DNA of 5,414 bases from Actinomycetes bacterium. Lineage in GTDB: Bacteria; Actinomycetota; Acidimicrobiia; Acidimicrobiales; UBA8190. The DNA is taken from NCBI GenBank assembly GCA_021798135.1, contig JAJZYI010000237.1, positions 1 to 5,414 of the forward strand, in the 5' to 3' direction. The notes beneath the pieces were generated by a model. That model did not search any database. It was not told the DNA's origin and saw only the letters and a program-made list of their open reading frames with translations. The position numbers were made by a program, and so were the translations under genes. Positions 1-4,833 of the stretch are shown here, one piece after another. Each line of letters opens with the position of its first letter. Position 1 is the stretch's first letter.

Positions 1-43
1 CGGTGGCCGCGGCCGGTACGCCGGCGCCGGTTGTCGTCTCCAT
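1..43 (-). CDS. start of an unidentified leftward gene (partial, N-terminus only)
   Basis: The first 14 codons of a gene running off the left edge read METTTGAGVPAAAT on the minus strand. The start is supported by a strong purine-rich ribosome binding site (AGGAGG followed by AGAGGAC) directly upstream of the ATG at 43. It would be the next member of the leftward unit, about 130 bases after the SnoaL-like gene, with a tandem repeat array filling most of that space. A polar, Thr/Ala/Pro-rich start such as this is uninformative, so no function can be assigned. The reading frame and start are inferred from the SD sequence alone. Confidence 0.6.
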   Translation of the reverse strand, partial: METTTGAGVPAAAT

Positions 44-76
44 GTCCTCTCCTCCTCGTCTGCCCGCCTCGCCTGC

Positions 77-188
77 TCGCTGTCGCCTGCTCAGGCTCGC
101 CAGCCCGCTGTCGCCTGCTCAGGGCCGGCCACCCGCTGTCGCCTGCTCAGGGCCGGCCACCCGCTGTCACCCGCTCAGGGTCGGCCGC
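77..188. repeat. tandem array A, 28-bp unit, four copies
   Basis: Four head-to-tail copies start at 77, 105, 133 and 161. Copies 2 and 3 (105-132 and 133-160) are identical. Copy 1 differs from them at about six positions and copy 4 at about four. The unit carries CCGCTGTCGCCTGCTCAGG followed by the 8-bp palindrome GGCCGGCC. Copy 4 overlaps the 3' end of the SnoaL-like gene: its TCA (175-177) is that gene's TGA stop. There are no unique spacers between copies, so this is a minisatellite-type array and not CRISPR. Confidence 0.9.
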
Positions 189-690
189 CGTCGCGGCGGC
201 CGACCGTCCGTTCGCCGGGGATGTCGGTCGGGTGCACGTACCAGTCCGCCGGGATGTCCTCGCGGGCCGGGACCGAGTCGACCCCGTACAGGCGGTGCGC
301 GGCGACCACCCAGCGCCCACCCTCGCGGCGCAGGTCCTCCCGGATCCTGGCCCACAGGTGCCAGGTGGTGCCCGTGCCCTGCATGCGGTGGTAGGCGTAG
401 ACGTAGGCCGAGCAGACCGCCCGGTCACCGTCCAGGTCGACCAGGACGTTCGTCACGTGGTGGCTGGTCCGCTCGTACCGGACGAGGATGCGCCCCAGCG
501 CGCGGCCGATGCGGTCCCGGCCCTCCACCACCTTGCCGGTCATGACCTCCGCCACCGCGTCCCCGGCGAACTCGGACACGGCGAGCTCGGGGTCCGCTGC
601 GTCGATGCCGCGGAAGTACCGCACGAGCACGTCGGCCACGGCCCGCTCCTCGACGAGCGCCCGGATGGCCGCCTCGGTGTCCGTCTCCAC
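175..690 (-). CDS. SnoaL/NTF2-like protein (SnoaL_4-type cone fold)
   Basis: This is a 171-aa protein without signal peptide or membrane segment. The N-terminal helix with the AIRALVEERAVADVLVRYFRGID pattern (from residue 8; key residues V18, Y25, D30), then an F-x-D-x-A/V segment near 41-47, TSHHVTNVLVDLDGDRAV (75-92) and a WHLWARIREDL strand (110-120) match SnoaL_4/scytalone-dehydratase-like proteins. Members are small cytoplasmic isomerases, hydratases, hydroxylase-like enzymes or binding proteins, often found with steroid or aromatic catabolism genes. The His pair at 77-78 is a candidate for active-site chemistry, by family analogy only. The start is GTG at 690, preceded by AGGAG at 7-nt spacing. 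It follows the acyl-CoA dehydrogenase by 93 nt and is probably co-transcribed. Its last codons lie inside repeat array A, so the Arg/Gly-rich tail (RRDGGRP) may be non-conserved. The substrate is unknown. Confidence 0.88.
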   Translation of the reverse strand: METDTEAAIRALVEERAVADVLVRYFRGIDAADPELAVSEFAGDAVAEVMTGKVVEGRDRIGRALGRILVRYERTSHHVTNVLVDLDGDRAVCSAYVYAYHRMQGTGTTWHLWARIREDLRREGGRWVVAAHRLYGVDSVPAREDIPADWYVHPTDIPGERTVGRRDGGRP

Positions 691-764
691 GATGAAGCTC
701 CTCTCGGTGTCAGGTGGGCGGCGGCCCGCCCGCGCCGGCGGCGCCGTGCGTCGGGCCTGCGTCC

Positions 765-778
765 CGGCGAGCTCGCCG
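765..778 (-). other. perfect 14-bp palindrome just after the acyl-CoA dehydrogenase stop
   Basis: CGGCGAGCTCGCCG is self-complementary and could fold as a 5-bp stem with an AGCT loop in the leftward transcript, 5 nt after the stop codon. No T-run follows, so it is not a canonical intrinsic terminator. It could stabilise a 3' end or be incidental in such GC-rich DNA. Confidence 0.3.
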
Positions 779-783
779 CCTGC

Positions 784-1947
784 TCAGAACGAACGGCCGA
801 GACCGAGCGACTCGGCCACGACGTTGCGCACCATCTCGTTGCTGATGGGGGCGATGCGGTAGATGCGGGCGTCCCTCCAGTAGCGCTGCATGTCGGTCTC
901 CGCCGAGTAGCCCATGCCCCCGAGCATCTGGATGCCCAGGTCGGCAGCCTGCACGGCGTACTCGGACGCCAGCAGCTTCGCCATGTTGGCGTCGGTGGCG
1001 CACGGCTCGCCACGGCTCTGCAACCAGGCGGCCCGGTACGTGACGAGCTCGGCCTGCGCCCGCCACATGGCGATGTCGGCCAGGAAGTGCTGGACCGCCT
1101 GGAACTCGCCGATGGCACGGCCGAAGGCCTGGCGGGCACCGACGTACTCGACCGCCGACTCGAGCACGCCGTCGAGGATGCCGCAGCACAGCGCGGCGAG
1201 CATGATCCGCTCGTTGTTCAGCGTGCCGGTGAGCATCCGCCAGGCCTGGCCGGGCTCCCCGAGCACCAGGTCGTCGGGGACCTCCACGCCGTCGAGGAAC
1301 ACCTCGCAGCTGGGGATGCAGCGCATGCCGAGCTTGTGGATCGGCTGCGTCTGCAGGCCTGGCGACGGCTGAGGCACCAGGAAGAGCGTCAGGCCGTCGG
1401 TCTTGCGCGCCGGGCTCGGGTCGGTCCTGGCCAGCAGCAGCAGGTAGTCCGCCACGTTGGCGCAGGTCGACCACGTCTTCTGGCCGGTGATGCGCCAACC
1501 GCCGTCGACCCGCTCGGCGCGCGTCCGCATGGCGCCGAGGACGTCCGTGCCCCCGCCCGGCTCGGTCACGGCGATGGCGAAGCGCAGCTTCCCTGCGGCC
1601 AGGTCGGGCAGGAACCTGGCCTTCTGCTCCTCGGTGCCGTACAGCCCGACGGACTTGCCCCCGGCGAAGGAGGAGATCCCCCAGATCCACGTGAGGCCGG
1701 CGAGCGAGCGGGCCAGGCCCCGGGCCACGAGCATCTGGGTCAGGATGTCGCCGCCCTGGCCCCCGTGGCGCTCGTCGATGCCGATGCCGTGCAGCCCCGC
1801 AGCCGACATCCTGTCCCACAGGTCGAAGGGGAACTCGAGCTCACGGCGCTCCAGGTCGCGGGCCACGTCTTTGGGGCAGTTGTCCTCCACCCAGGACCGG
1901 ATCATGTCCTGGAGGGCGACCTGCTCGTCGGTCAGGGCGAAGTCCAC
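784..1947 (-). CDS. acyl-CoA dehydrogenase (FAD flavoprotein, LCAD/IVD-type base)
   Basis: This 387-aa protein has the usual length for an acyl-CoA dehydrogenase. It should catalyse FAD-dependent alpha,beta-oxidation of an acyl-CoA in the cytoplasm, passing electrons to ETF. The N-terminal helical domain runs about 1-120. The first family signature, AVTEPGGGTD, is at 126-135 and the middle beta domain has ITGQKTWST at 153-161. The C-terminal signature Q340-x2-GG-x-G-Y...R355...D359 is intact. The usual YEG catalytic Glu near the C-terminus is replaced (IYRIAPISNEM, 362-372). E246 in LNNERIMLA instead matches the helix-G base of isovaleryl- and long-chain acyl-CoA dehydrogenases. The start is GTG at 1947, with GAGGAGAC immediately before it. 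An in-frame upstream ATG at 2085 would add 46 Arg/Gly-rich residues and has no family support. The gene lies 254 nt after the UGSC-type gene in the same direction. The substrate is unknown; bulky or branched acyl groups are plausible. Confidence 0.95.
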   Translation of the reverse strand: MDFALTDEQVALQDMIRSWVEDNCPKDVARDLERRELEFPFDLWDRMSAAGLHGIGIDERHGGQGGDILTQMLVARGLARSLAGLTWIWGISSFAGGKSVGLYGTEEQKARFLPDLAAGKLRFAIAVTEPGGGTDVLGAMRTRAERVDGGWRITGQKTWSTCANVADYLLLLARTDPSPARKTDGLTLFLVPQPSPGLQTQPIHKLGMRCIPSCEVFLDGVEVPDDLVLGEPGQAWRMLTGTLNNERIMLAALCCGILDGVLESAVEYVGARQAFGRAIGEFQAVQHFLADIAMWRAQAELVTYRAAWLQSRGEPCATDANMAKLLASEYAVQAADLGIQMLGGMGYSAETDMQRYWRDARIYRIAPISNEMVRNVVAESLGLGRSF

Positions 1948-2096
1948 GTCTCCTCGTTCTCTCTCGTCGTGCCGCGGCCGCTCCCCACAACCGTGTGCGG
2001 GGCCGCCGACGCGGCCCCCGTCCTCGGGCCGTCCCAGCGGCCCCGTCGCGACCCTGTCGCCCGTGCGGGCGCGGCCGGCAGCCACCCCCGGCGGGA

Positions 2097-2113
2097 GAGG
2101 CCGCGGCGGCCTC
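2097..2113 (-). terminator. possible GC hairpin between UGSC-type gene and acyl-CoA dehydrogenase
   Basis: On the minus strand GAGGCCG-CCG-CGGCCTC forms a perfect 7-bp stem with a 3-nt loop, about 90 nt after the UGSC-type stop. No U-tract follows, which is common for candidate hairpins in high-GC actinobacteria but leaves termination unproven. If active it would reduce read-through into the dehydrogenase gene. Confidence 0.3.
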
Positions 2114-2135
2114 CGTCGACCCCACCGTCCGCGCC

Positions 2136-2193
2136 ACCGGCGCGGCCCCTGGGCCGGCGGCGCGACCGGCGCGGCCCCTGGGCCGTCGGCGCG
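2136..2193. repeat. tandem array B, 29-bp unit, two copies
   Basis: Two adjacent 29-bp copies (2136-2164 and 2165-2193) differ at one base (G versus T in the GGCCGGCGG / GGCCGTCGG part). Each holds the inverted repeat GGCCC-CT-GGGCC. The array ends 8 bases short of the stop codon of the UGSC-type gene (2202-2204), so in the leftward transcript it lies just behind that gene. The remaining intergenic DNA up to the dehydrogenase RBS shows no convincing gene or promoter. Confidence 0.9.
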
Positions 2194-2201
2194 ACCGCAG
2201 C

Positions 2202-2759
2202 TCAGCCGGCCAGCGCCGCCGGCACCCGGGAGCCGATGAGCTGCTCGTGGACCGTTCCCACCACGCGGCGGGCGAGCCCGGCGATGTGCTCGTCGCTCTT
2301 GGACGACACCGGGTGCGGGACCACCGCCGTGGGGCAGGTGGCCAGCCCGCGCGACGCGGCGAACGACGCTGCCAGCCCCTGGAAGACGTCGGAGATGACC
2401 ACGACGGCGGGCACGCCGCGCCGCTGCATCTCGACGACGTCGTCGACGCTGCAGGCCGAGCAGGCCCCGCAGTCGCCGAGGCCGGCGAGCACGATGTCGG
2501 ACCGCTCGGCGATGGCCGTGGCCTCGGCCTCCGGCAGCAGCTTGGCCGCCGCCTCCTTGCGCACGATCTCGACCGACGCCAGCGGGACGAGCGCGCCGAG
2601 CTCGGACGCGATGGCCTGCAGCAGCTCGCGCGCCTTGGGCTTGCCGTTGTCGATCAGCGTCAGCACGAGCGGCCGGCCGGCCGGCGGGGGCGGGGCCAGG
2701 GACAGTGCGGGGGCCTCGGCCTCCTGCACGTCGGGTCGCATGACGGTCACGAGTGCCAT
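2202..2759 (-). CDS. UGSC-type thiol protein, Cys form of a selenoprotein family (CxxCxxC centre)
   Basis: This is a 185-aa cytoplasmic protein. After a Pro-rich, probably disordered start (residues 1-30) comes LVLTLIDNGKPKARELL (31-47), which matches the IDNxKPxA opening of UGSC-family (seleno)proteins as I recall it. The centre is DIVLAGLGDCGACSACSVDD (88-107), in which Cys97, Cys100 and Cys103 form CxxCxxC. C97-G-A-C100 occupies the place of the U-G-S-C motif that names the family. All three are TGC codons, so no selenocysteine is used. VPAVVVISDVF (116-126) and VVPHPV (146-151) fit the conserved tail. The spacing also resembles the UxxCxxC centre of glycine and proline reductase subunits GrdB and PrdB. 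The family has no established reaction; thiol redox or reductive cleavage is inference. The ATG at 2759 has AGGAGG at 7-nt spacing. It lies 109 nt after the 364-aa gene. Confidence 0.85.
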   Translation of the reverse strand: MALVTVMRPDVQEAEAPALSLAPPPPAGRPLVLTLIDNGKPKARELLQAIASELGALVPLASVEIVRKEAAAKLLPEAEATAIAERSDIVLAGLGDCGACSACSVDDVVEMQRRGVPAVVVISDVFQGLAASFAASRGLATCPTAVVPHPVSSKSDEHIAGLARRVVGTVHEQLIGSRVPAALAG

Positions 2760-2868
2760 CGGAGCACCTCCTGGGGTCGGGTCGTGGTGGCCGGCGGCCG
2801 CGGTGACGCCGGGTGCCCGCGTCGCGCGGCGACGGCGGGAGGGCGGCGGCGCGCCGGCGGGGTCGGGC

Positions 2869-3963
2869 TCACCGGGAGAGGTCCACGGAGCAGCTGTCGG
2901 GGCCGCAGTCGGGCAGCGCCTCGCCGGGCGGCCGCACGCGGCGGGTCACGGTGCGGGTGTGGATGGTGGGGGCGAAGGCCGGCAGGTACGCCGACCAGCC
3001 GGCGCCGCCTCCGCCGGCCGTGACGAGGACGATGTCGTCGGGCTCCCGCACGGTGGGGAGCTTGCCGTCGGGCCCCGGCGTCATGTCGTGCTGCGACCCC
3101 TGCTCCAGCAGCACGCCGGCCTGGAGGAGCTCGTCGGGCGCGACGCGGGTGGCTTCGCAGAGGTAGCGGCGCGCCTCGGCGCGCGTGATGCCGGCCTCCA
3201 CCACCGCCGCCGCGTGCTCGGGACCGAGCACGATGACGCCCTGGCCTCCCTTGCCCACCGCGAAGGTCGACGGGTTGCGCATGGCGGCGGCGTAGGTCCG
3301 CAGCAGGCCGTGGCCGTCGCCGTTCAGGAGGTTGGCCACCTGGCGGGGCCCCTCGGTCGCCATCACGGTGACCGTGGTGTCGTCGGTCCCGTACCCGAGC
3401 TCCACGCGCAGCGGCTCCCACGGCTCGGGGGGCGGCGACTCGGCGAAGCACAGGGAGTACTTGCCGGGGTTGCCGAGCGACGACCCGTCCATCCGCCCGG
3501 GCTTGGCGTCGAGCACGTTGATGGCCACCAGGCGCAGGGCCCTGCCGATGGTGGCGTTGGCGCGGTGCCCCGACCCGAGCGCGCCGTGACCGGCGTTCAG
3601 GCCGATCTCGGCGGCCATCGGGCCGCTCACCACCACGCACAGCGCGGCGCCACCGGTGCTGGTCAGCACCGCGTTGGGGTTGAACACCGGGTCGAGCACG
3701 GCGGACAGCGCGGCCAGCACGACCGGGAAGTACCCCGGTGCGCAGCCCGCCATCACGGCGTTGACGGCGGCGTGCTCGGCGGTCACCGTGCGGTTGCGGG
3801 CGGGCACCGCACCGATGACCTCGCCCGCCTCGACGCCCCCTGCCACCAGCATCGCCTCGACCCGCGCCGGGGTCGGAGGGACCACCGGCAGCCCGTCGGT
3901 CAGGCCCTCGGCGAAGAAGACCTCCTGTACGTCGTCCTCCTGCAGCTCCATGGTGGCTGCCAT
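2869..3963 (-). CDS. conserved 364-aa protein of unknown function, probable partner of the UGSC-type protein
   Basis: I do not recognise a characterised family. The protein is soluble, 364 aa, with no signal peptide or transmembrane helix. Conserved-looking blocks are FFAEGLTDGLPVVPPTPARV (16-35), VNAVMAGCAPGYFPVVLAAL (67-86), GINAG-like GLNAGHGALGSGHRANATIG (121-140), NPGKYSLCFAE (165-175), and Gly-rich TAGGGGAGWSAYLPAF (315-330), which might form a phosphate or cofactor loop. Cys residues are at 74, 109, 172, 269, 353 and 358. From memory, proteins with the GLPVVPPT and MAGCxPxYxPVVLAA blocks occur next to, or fused with, UGSC-type domains, which suggests a two-part enzyme. The ATG at 3963 has GGAGGG at 6-nt spacing; a second in-frame ATG at 3951 lacks this, and an upstream in-frame ATG at 4092 would add 43 residues read from the promoter region. 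It is the first gene of the leftward unit. The C-terminus (DCGPDSCSVD, 352-361) echoes the UGSC-type active-site motif. Confidence 0.9.
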   Translation of the reverse strand: MAATMELQEDDVQEVFFAEGLTDGLPVVPPTPARVEAMLVAGGVEAGEVIGAVPARNRTVTAEHAAVNAVMAGCAPGYFPVVLAALSAVLDPVFNPNAVLTSTGGAALCVVVSGPMAAEIGLNAGHGALGSGHRANATIGRALRLVAINVLDAKPGRMDGSSLGNPGKYSLCFAESPPPEPWEPLRVELGYGTDDTTVTVMATEGPRQVANLLNGDGHGLLRTYAAAMRNPSTFAVGKGGQGVIVLGPEHAAAVVEAGITRAEARRYLCEATRVAPDELLQAGVLLEQGSQHDMTPGPDGKLPTVREPDDIVLVTAGGGGAGWSAYLPAFAPTIHTRTVTRRVRPPGEALPDCGPDSCSVDLSR

Positions 3964-4025
3964 GGCGCTCCCTCCCCTCCCGGCGGGCACTCTGCCGGCC
4001 TGCTGCGCCAGCACAGGCCGGAACG

Positions 4026-4045
4026 GACCCGGGAGTTGCCGGGTC
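4026..4045 (-). promoter_or_regulatory. inverted repeat at the predicted leftward transcription start
   Basis: GACCCGG-N6-CCGGGTC has perfect 7-bp arms (4026-4032 and 4039-4045). It begins 7 bases beyond the proposed -10 of the leftward promoter. The transcript would thus start with a 7-bp stem-loop, or the site could be a dimeric repressor operator placed just after the start point. Which of these applies cannot be told from sequence. Confidence 0.5.
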
Positions 4046-4051
4046 GGGTTC

Positions 4052-4080
4052 AACCTACCAATCAGACGTTTGTTTTTCAA
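4052..4080 (-). promoter_or_regulatory. leftward sigma-70-type promoter for the 364-aa/UGSC unit
   Basis: On the minus strand, TTGAAA (4080-4075) and TAGGTT (4057-4052) are separated by exactly 17 bases, close to housekeeping promoter consensus in actinobacteria. Transcription would begin near 4045, giving a leader of about 80 nt before the ATG at 3963. It sits in the AT-richest part of the window and is the best promoter candidate seen. Confidence 0.65.
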
Positions 4081-4107
4081 TGGCCGGGGCACGGTCCCAG
4101 CAACCGC

Positions 4108-4137
4108 TTGCCAGGAAGTTCAAACGGTCGATAGTTT
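4108..4137 (+). promoter_or_regulatory. candidate rightward promoter for the hydratase pair
   Basis: TTGCCA (4108-4113) and TAGTTT (4132-4137) are separated by 18 bases. An alternative -10, ATAGTT at 4131, gives 17-base spacing. Transcription would start around 4144, before array C, leaving a leader of roughly 250 nt ahead of the first hydratase gene. It matches consensus less well than the leftward promoter. Confidence 0.4.
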
Positions 4138-4140
4138 GAA
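4119..4140. promoter_or_regulatory. inverted repeat, likely operator over the rightward promoter
   Basis: TTCAAAC-N8-GTTTGAA is a perfect dyad with 7-bp arms (4119-4125 and 4134-4140). It covers the spacer and -10 of the rightward promoter candidate and lies about 40 bases upstream of the leftward -35. Its size and AT-rich arms suit a TetR- or GntR-type dimer; no such regulator is encoded in the window, so the identity is inference. Confidence 0.55.
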
Positions 4141-4159
4141 GCTGGTCGAGAATCTGAAG

Positions 4160-4271
4160 CCAGCGGCACCGCTGCCGGCCCGCCCGAGCCAGCGGCACCG
4201 CTGCCGGCCCGCCCGAGCCAGCGGCACCGCTGCCGGCCCGCCCGAGCCAGCGGCACCGCTGCCGGCCCGCC
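4160..4271. repeat. tandem array C, 29-bp unit, nearly four exact copies
   Basis: Copies start at 4160, 4189, 4218 and 4247. The first three are identical, and the fourth is identical for 25 bases, then diverges. Each holds the dyad CAGCGG-CA-CCGCTG and can alternatively fold as CGGCA-CCGC-TGCCG. There are no spacers. The array lies between the rightward promoter candidate and the hydratase genes, so it would be transcribed in their leader. Exactness of the copies suggests recent expansion or active homogenisation. Confidence 0.95.
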
Positions 4272-4297
4272 GTCGGGCCGCTATCCGAGGAGGGGAC

Positions 4298-4396
4298 GTG
4301 CCGAGGCATCCGATGCGCCGTTGCGCCGCTCGCCGCCCGGGGCGGCACACCATGGAGCCGGGACGTCCCGGGCCGGCCGCGGCGGTCGCGCCATGA
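4298..4396 (+). CDS. possible 32-codon leader ORF coupled to the first hydratase gene
   Basis: A GTG at 4298 follows the sequence GAGGAGGGGAC, the strongest SD in the rightward unit, at 4-nt spacing from AGGAGG (4288-4293). The frame runs 32 codons (MPRHPMRRCAARRPG..., ending MEPGRPGPAAAVAP). It stops at the TGA of 4394-4396, forming an ATGA overlap with the ATG (4393) of the hydratase gene. That ATG has no clear SD of its own, so translation could depend on ribosomes finishing this ORF. The peptide is Arg/Pro/Ala-rich with no recognisable domain and may have no function of its own. Alternatively the SD could belong to an unrecognised longer start disrupted by a frameshift; the hydratase starting at MTSLAEL already looks complete, so I prefer the leader ORF. 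Confidence 0.45.
   Translation: MPRHPMRRCAARRPGRHTMEPGRPGPAAAVAP
4358..4371. other. perfect 14-bp palindrome upstream of the first hydratase ATG
   Basis: CCGGGACGTCCCGG is self-complementary and can fold as a 5-bp stem with an ACGT loop, ending 21 bases before the ATG at 4393 and inside the leader ORF. A ribosome translating the leader ORF would open it, so it may contribute to coupling; it could also be a DNA-binding site. Confidence 0.4.
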
Positions 4397-4833
4397 CGTC
4401 GCTGGCGGAGCTGCAGTCGATCGTCGGGCACCAGTTCCCCGGCGGCACGTACCGGGTCGAGCCCTACCGCAACTGGCTCACGTGCGACACCGTGCTGTCG
4501 CCCCTGCCGGCCGACGAGGTGGCGCACCCCATGTTCTGCTACTACGGCGCCCTGGCCGGCATGGGCATCTCCCTCGACGAGCTGTTCGCCCTGGCCGGTG
4601 CCACCGCCGAGGACGGCGTGATGTTCGGCGAGGCGGAGATCGACCTGCGCCGGCCCCTGCGCATCGGCGAGTCCTTCACCGTGCGCGGCGGCATCACCGA
4701 CGTCGAGCGCAAGGAGGGCAAGCGCGCCGGCGTGTTCGACATCGTCGCCTTCCGGCTGGAGCTCGTCGACGCCGCCGGTGAGGTCGCGGCCGTGTCGACC
4801 AACTCGTTCGTCTTCCCGAGAAGGGCCAGCTGA
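4393..4833 (+). CDS. MaoC-type dehydratase, N-terminal-like hotdog subunit (FAS1-like dehydratase domain)
   Basis: This 146-aa protein has a single hotdog fold. The pattern fits the MaoC_dehydrat_N / FAS1-like dehydratase group: GHQFPGGTYRVEP near 12-24, HPMFCYYGALAGMG (45-58, the hotdog helix), EDGVMFGEAEIDLRRPLRIGE starting at 73 with the core at 79-93, and closing strands RAGVFDIVAFRLEL (111-124) and AVSTNSFVFPR (133-143). It lacks the D-x-N-P-x-H catalytic motif, so by itself it is probably the non-catalytic partner that shapes the acyl pocket, as in HadA/HadB or ChsH1/ChsH2-type heteromers. ATG 4393 is chosen from the domain start and the ATGA overlap with the leader ORF. A TTG at 4321 in frame would add a Gly/Arg-rich stretch without homology. 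The stop overlaps the next start by one base (TGATG), indicating translational coupling and subunit pairing. Confidence 0.88.
   Translation: MTSLAELQSIVGHQFPGGTYRVEPYRNWLTCDTVLSPLPADEVAHPMFCYYGALAGMGISLDELFALAGATAEDGVMFGEAEIDLRRPLRIGESFTVRGGITDVERKEGKRAGVFDIVAFRLELVDAAGEVAAVSTNSFVFPRRAS

Larger units (their letters stand above)
3964..4392. other. divergent intergenic control region
   Basis: These 429 bases separate the leftward and rightward units. In order they hold the ribosome binding site of the 364-aa gene (purine run about 3970-3982), an inverted repeat at the predicted leftward transcription start (4026-4045), a leftward promoter, a candidate rightward promoter overlapped by a second inverted repeat, the four-copy array C, and a short leader ORF with a strong SD running into the first hydratase gene. 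The stretch 4050-4160 is clearly richer in A and T than anything else in the window. Confidence 0.75.

Noticed and set aside
1948..2085. N-terminal extension of the acyl-CoA dehydrogenase to an upstream in-frame ATG
   Set aside because: The extra 46 residues are low-complexity, while GTG at 1947 has GAGGAG directly before it and begins DFALTDEQ as the family expects.
2451..2474. Selenocysteine at the UGSC-type centre
   Set aside because: All three central cysteines are TGC codons; no in-frame TGA is present there, so no SECIS was sought further.
2760..2871. Read-through of the 364-aa gene's TGA as Sec or as fusion to the UGSC-type gene
   Set aside because: The frames differ across the 109-nt gap, the downstream text is Arg/Pro-rich, and the UGSC-type gene has its own strong SD and ATG.
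3964..4092. N-terminal extension of the 364-aa protein to the ATG at 4092
   Set aside because: It would start upstream of the predicted -35/-10, and the extra residues lack family character; the ATG at 3963 has GGAGGG at good spacing.
31..4134. A continuous 1367-codon open frame on the plus strand antisense to the leftward genes
   Set aside because: It lies opposite genes with clear family motifs. Openness results from extreme GC bias at third codon positions (antisense of in-register codons); the translation is Arg/Gly/His/Ala-rich with no domain.
4160..4271. CRISPR array, suggested by 28-29-bp repeats here and at 77-188
   Set aside because: Copies abut directly with no unique spacers, and there is no cas gene or leader.
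4160..4271. Coding repeat peptide (SQRHRCRPARA-like or GSGAAGSGG-like frames)
   Set aside because: The 29-bp unit is not a multiple of three, so the frame shifts at each copy; no SD or start supports translation through it.
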